Assembly: GCF_964199755.1 (NCBI RefSeq)
Contig: NC_133906.1
Span: forward strand, 10,912,001 to 10,976,000
Direction: 5' to 3'
DNA length: 64,000 nt
DNA from: Larus michahellis
Lineage: Eukaryota > Chordata > Aves > Charadriiformes > Laridae
The translations under genes were made by a program, and so were the position numbers. Positions 61,846 to 64,000 of the stretch are shown here, in pieces; position 1 is the first letter of the stretch, and each line of letters opens with the position of its first letter. The notes under the pieces were generated by a model. That model had not been told where the DNA came from. It was given only the letters and a program-made list of their open reading frames with translations, and searched no databases.

Positions 61846-63856
61846 GTACCGCGGCGGGTCTCCTCTGCCAGGGCTGCGGGGCGGCTGCCGCTTTGTGCCG
61901 CGGAGAGCCCCGGCCGGGCCAGGCCGGGCTATGGCGGCCGCGGGCCGCGTTGACCGGGCCGTTGTCTTCCAGGATATCCGGGACTGCCTGGGGCCGCTCA
62001 GCGCCCTCACGGAGCTCAACGCCGCCGTGAAGGAGAAGTTTCATCACCTCCGTGGCCGTATCCAGGTGAGGCTCCCGGCCGGGGGCCGCCCCGGTGGCCG
62101 GCCTGCCCTCGGGCTGCCTGAGGTGGGGGCGGCTGGCCTGAGGTGAGGGCGGCTCAGAGCTGTGGGGTGCTGGTCTGTCGGATCGATAGTCCCGCCTGCG
62201 GGGTTTTTCGGATCAATCTGCCGTTAATTCACTCCCCGGACGGGGATGGGGTGTGCGAGTTACAGGTAGCAGTGGTCGTTGTTCAGGTTTTCGTGTTTCT
62301 GCTTTCCGCCAAAGGAGCTCGAACAGATGGCAAAGGAGCAAGATAAAGAGTCGGAGAAACAGGCCTTACTGCGGGAAGTGGAAAACCATAAGAAACAAAT
62401 GCTCAGGTGGGTCGGGCAGCCGGTGCTGTTTACGCGTAACCAGAGATAATCTGACTTCTGTACAGCGTCTTTTGCATCCTATTTTGCAAATGTAGTTGCT
62501 GACATGATGCTGTTTTGCCCAAGACCGGGAGAGGATCAGGAATGGAAAGGGTTAGGACTCCCTTCTGCTTTCCTCTCTATTGTCCTCACTCCCAGACCAT
62601 GGTTTGTTCCTTTGAGCAGTTGAGCATGTAGGTAGGTAGCTTGAGAATGTCTGTCACTGACAGCTGGTGGGAGTCTGTCATTTGACAGCTGGCACAGTTT
62701 TCTTCTTCCCTTGCTCCATAAATTATGCACTTAGGAGAAGAAATGACAGGACAGTATATTGTTATTCTGTGGTGTAATATAGAGAAAGTCCATGCATGTA
62801 TCTAGGGTGCTCATTTACAGTGGTGATTGCTTTGTGAAGATTGTTTTTGATTCAAAGATGTTACCGTCGTGTTACAACATTGTACTCTTGTGATTTCAGC
62901 AATCAGGCAGCTTGGAGAAAGGCAAATCTGGCTTGCAAAATTGCTATTGACAACTCTGAGAAAGATCAACTGCTGCAGGGAAGTGACTCCTTAAGACAAA
63001 GGTATTAGACTGTCCCACTGTACAACCTGAGATTTAAACAGTGTGTGCTATATTCACTAGTTTTAGATGGAAGTGATGTAATGTTTTTAAGTTACTTAAT
63101 TGTATCTGGAATATAGCTTTTCTTTTATGAGTGCATTTACCTTTTGTGGAAGTTTAAATTGTTAAGGATAATTTCAGGTTTTCTTGGCATTGGCATGCCT
63201 TAAGTGGAAAAAGGGATAAGTTAGCCTTCATAGTTTTTCTGACCTTCTTCTACATTAATTCCAGTCATGGTTATAAACAATTAGTGGATCATTATGCAAG
63301 TTGTTTTCACATGCAGAGCTGGATGTAAGCTTATATAATTTCTGTATTGAAAAGTTGGTGTATTTAGTATCATGAAGCAAAAAATAGGATACCCGGGATA
63401 ATGAAGTGGTAGTTTGTATCAGTGCTTCCATACCAGCTAATGAAGTTGTACAATCATGGATAAATAAGTGGTCAAATATAGGCCCCTGTGAGATTCTGAG
63501 CCACTAGCAGTTGTTTTGGTTCATGACTTTAACATTTTGTGATTTTTTTTTTTTGACTCTTTAGTGAACATAATCTGAATTTCTCATGCAGTAAAAACTA
63601 GTCACGGCTTTTGTATATTGGCAGAGATATTTGGTGCCAAGCTCTGTTCTAAGCTCCCTGGGTACTGTGGGGAAAATGCTGCTGCCAAAGACATAATTTT
63701 ATCCCAACATGCTTTACTTTTTCCCTTTCTTTTTCAGGAAGACTACAAAAGAAAGTCTGGCAGAGAGTGCAAGTAACATCACGGAGAGTCTGATGGGCAT
63801 TAGCAGGATGATGTCGCAGCAAGTCCAGCAGAGTGAGGAGACCGTGCAAACCCTAG
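61762..63856 (+). CDS. BNIP1: BNIP1 (SEC20), N-terminal ~163 residues; 3' exons outside window
   Basis: Five exons (61762-61845, 61973-62065, 62315-62406, 62900-63001, 63738-63856) join in phase from MAAAASVPVRVCHQEIVKFD to QQVQQSEETVQTL. Human BNIP1 is 228 residues, so roughly the last 65 (rest of the SNARE motif and the membrane anchor) lie past 64000. Seen: a charged coiled-coil region about residues 45-90 (ELEQMAKEQDKESEKQ), a BH3-like segment LLQGSDSLRQR at 114-124, and the start of the Sec20 SNARE domain (KTTKESLAESASNITESLMG). Family knowledge: BNIP1 is the Qb-SNARE of the ER syntaxin-18 complex with USE1 and SEC22B, acting in Golgi-to-ER retrieval and ER shape, and it binds BCL2-family proteins. 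The start matches the family and lies in a CpG island. Truncated only by the window edge. Confidence 0.96.
61973..62065 (+). CDS. BNIP1: BNIP1 coding exon 2 (residues 29-59)
   Basis: Acceptor gttgtcttccag, donor GTGAGG. Encodes DIRDCLGPLSALTELN to LRGRIQ, phase 0. The preceding intron is only 127 bases. Confidence 0.96.
62315..62406 (+). CDS. BNIP1: BNIP1 coding exon 3 (residues 60-90)
   Basis: Acceptor tccgccaaag, donor GTGGGT. Encodes ELEQMAKEQDKESEKQ to KKQML, ending with AG of a split Ser. Confidence 0.95.
62407..62899 (+). other. BNIP1: BNIP1 intron 3
   Basis: No feature recognised. Confidence 0.9.
62900..63001 (+). CDS. BNIP1: BNIP1 coding exon 4 (residues 90-124, BH3-like segment)
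   Basis: Acceptor tgatttcag, donor GTATTA. Encodes NQAAWRKANLACKIAIDN, then SEKDQLLQGSDSLRQ with a split Arg. Confidence 0.96.
63002..63737 (+). other. BNIP1: BNIP1 intron 4
   Basis: No feature recognised apart from a short poly-T near 63543. Confidence 0.9.
63738..63856 (+). CDS. BNIP1: BNIP1 coding exon 5 (start of Sec20 domain)
   Basis: Acceptor ctttttcag, donor GTACAG in phase 1. Encodes KTTKESLAESASNITESLMG to ETVQTL. The next exon is outside the window. Confidence 0.95.
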
Positions 63857-64000
63857 GTACAGATGTTATTTGGGTGTCTGGGTCGGGACTGGATGATTGA
63901 AGCAGCTTTTGGCAGTTCTGTTAGGATGGGGAGAGGCAAACTGACATGGTATGGAGCATAGTAGAAACCTGCTCTGCTGTAGGAAAACATACTACAATGA

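Larger units (their letters stand above)
61451..62180 (+). promoter_or_regulatory. BNIP1: BNIP1 CpG-island promoter
   Basis: CpG-dense block with a CTCF-like CCCGCAGGGGGCGC at 61711-61724 (+) and a YY1 site AAGATGGCGGC at 61759-61769 covering the start codon. No TATA box. Only about 0.7 kb separates the CREBRF poly(A) signal from the BNIP1 ATG. Confidence 0.82.

Noticed and set aside
61158-62146. Open frames of 290 and 241 residues over the BNIP1 promoter
   Set aside because: They run through the promoter, exon 1 and intron 1 in a frame other than BNIP1's and have no homology I recognise.

Overview
This is a 64 kb piece of a vertebrate nuclear genome, most likely a bird and possibly another sauropsid. 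Genes are split by GT-AG introns. There are four CpG-island promoters. The only clear interspersed repeats are three short CR1 LINE tails, which is typical of birds. The species cannot be named from the sequence alone.

Five genes, all on the + strand, were recognised by translating exons that join in phase: ERGIC1 (last four coding exons, 600-10734), RPL26L1/uL24 (complete, 16976-20105), ATP6V0E1 (complete, 21498-29322, with a spliced 3' UTR ending near 32870), CREBRF (complete, 44199-55232, with a promoter island at 35.1-37.2 kb and a leader rich in upstream ORFs) and BNIP1/SEC20 (first five coding exons, 61762-63856; the rest lies past the window). The order matches human 5q35.1 as I know it, so this is an old conserved block and not an accessory region.

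Layout: 1-14.4 kb is ERGIC1 introns, exons and a probable long 3' UTR. 15.5-20.2 kb is RPL26L1 with a minisatellite and a dense promoter. 21.0-32.9 kb is ATP6V0E1. 32.9-35.1 kb is intergenic. 35.1-61.1 kb is CREBRF, including about 5.8 kb of 3' UTR. 61.1-64 kb is the compact BNIP1 promoter and 5' half.

The genes do not form an operon. By family knowledge, three act in the endomembrane system (ERGIC1 in ER-Golgi cycling, ATP6V0E1 in the V-ATPase V0 sector, BNIP1 in the Golgi-to-ER SNARE complex). CREBRF is a stress and nutrient-linked regulator and RPL26L1 is a 60S ribosomal protein. I found no undescribed system. The items most worth checking are regulatory: a perfect palindrome containing a CLEAR-type E-box at the CREBRF promoter, a cluster of upstream ORFs in the CREBRF leader, and three strong CTCF-like motifs, two of them convergent around RPL26L1 and ATP6V0E1. 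Most long GC-rich reading frames in the islands are stop-poor artefacts.
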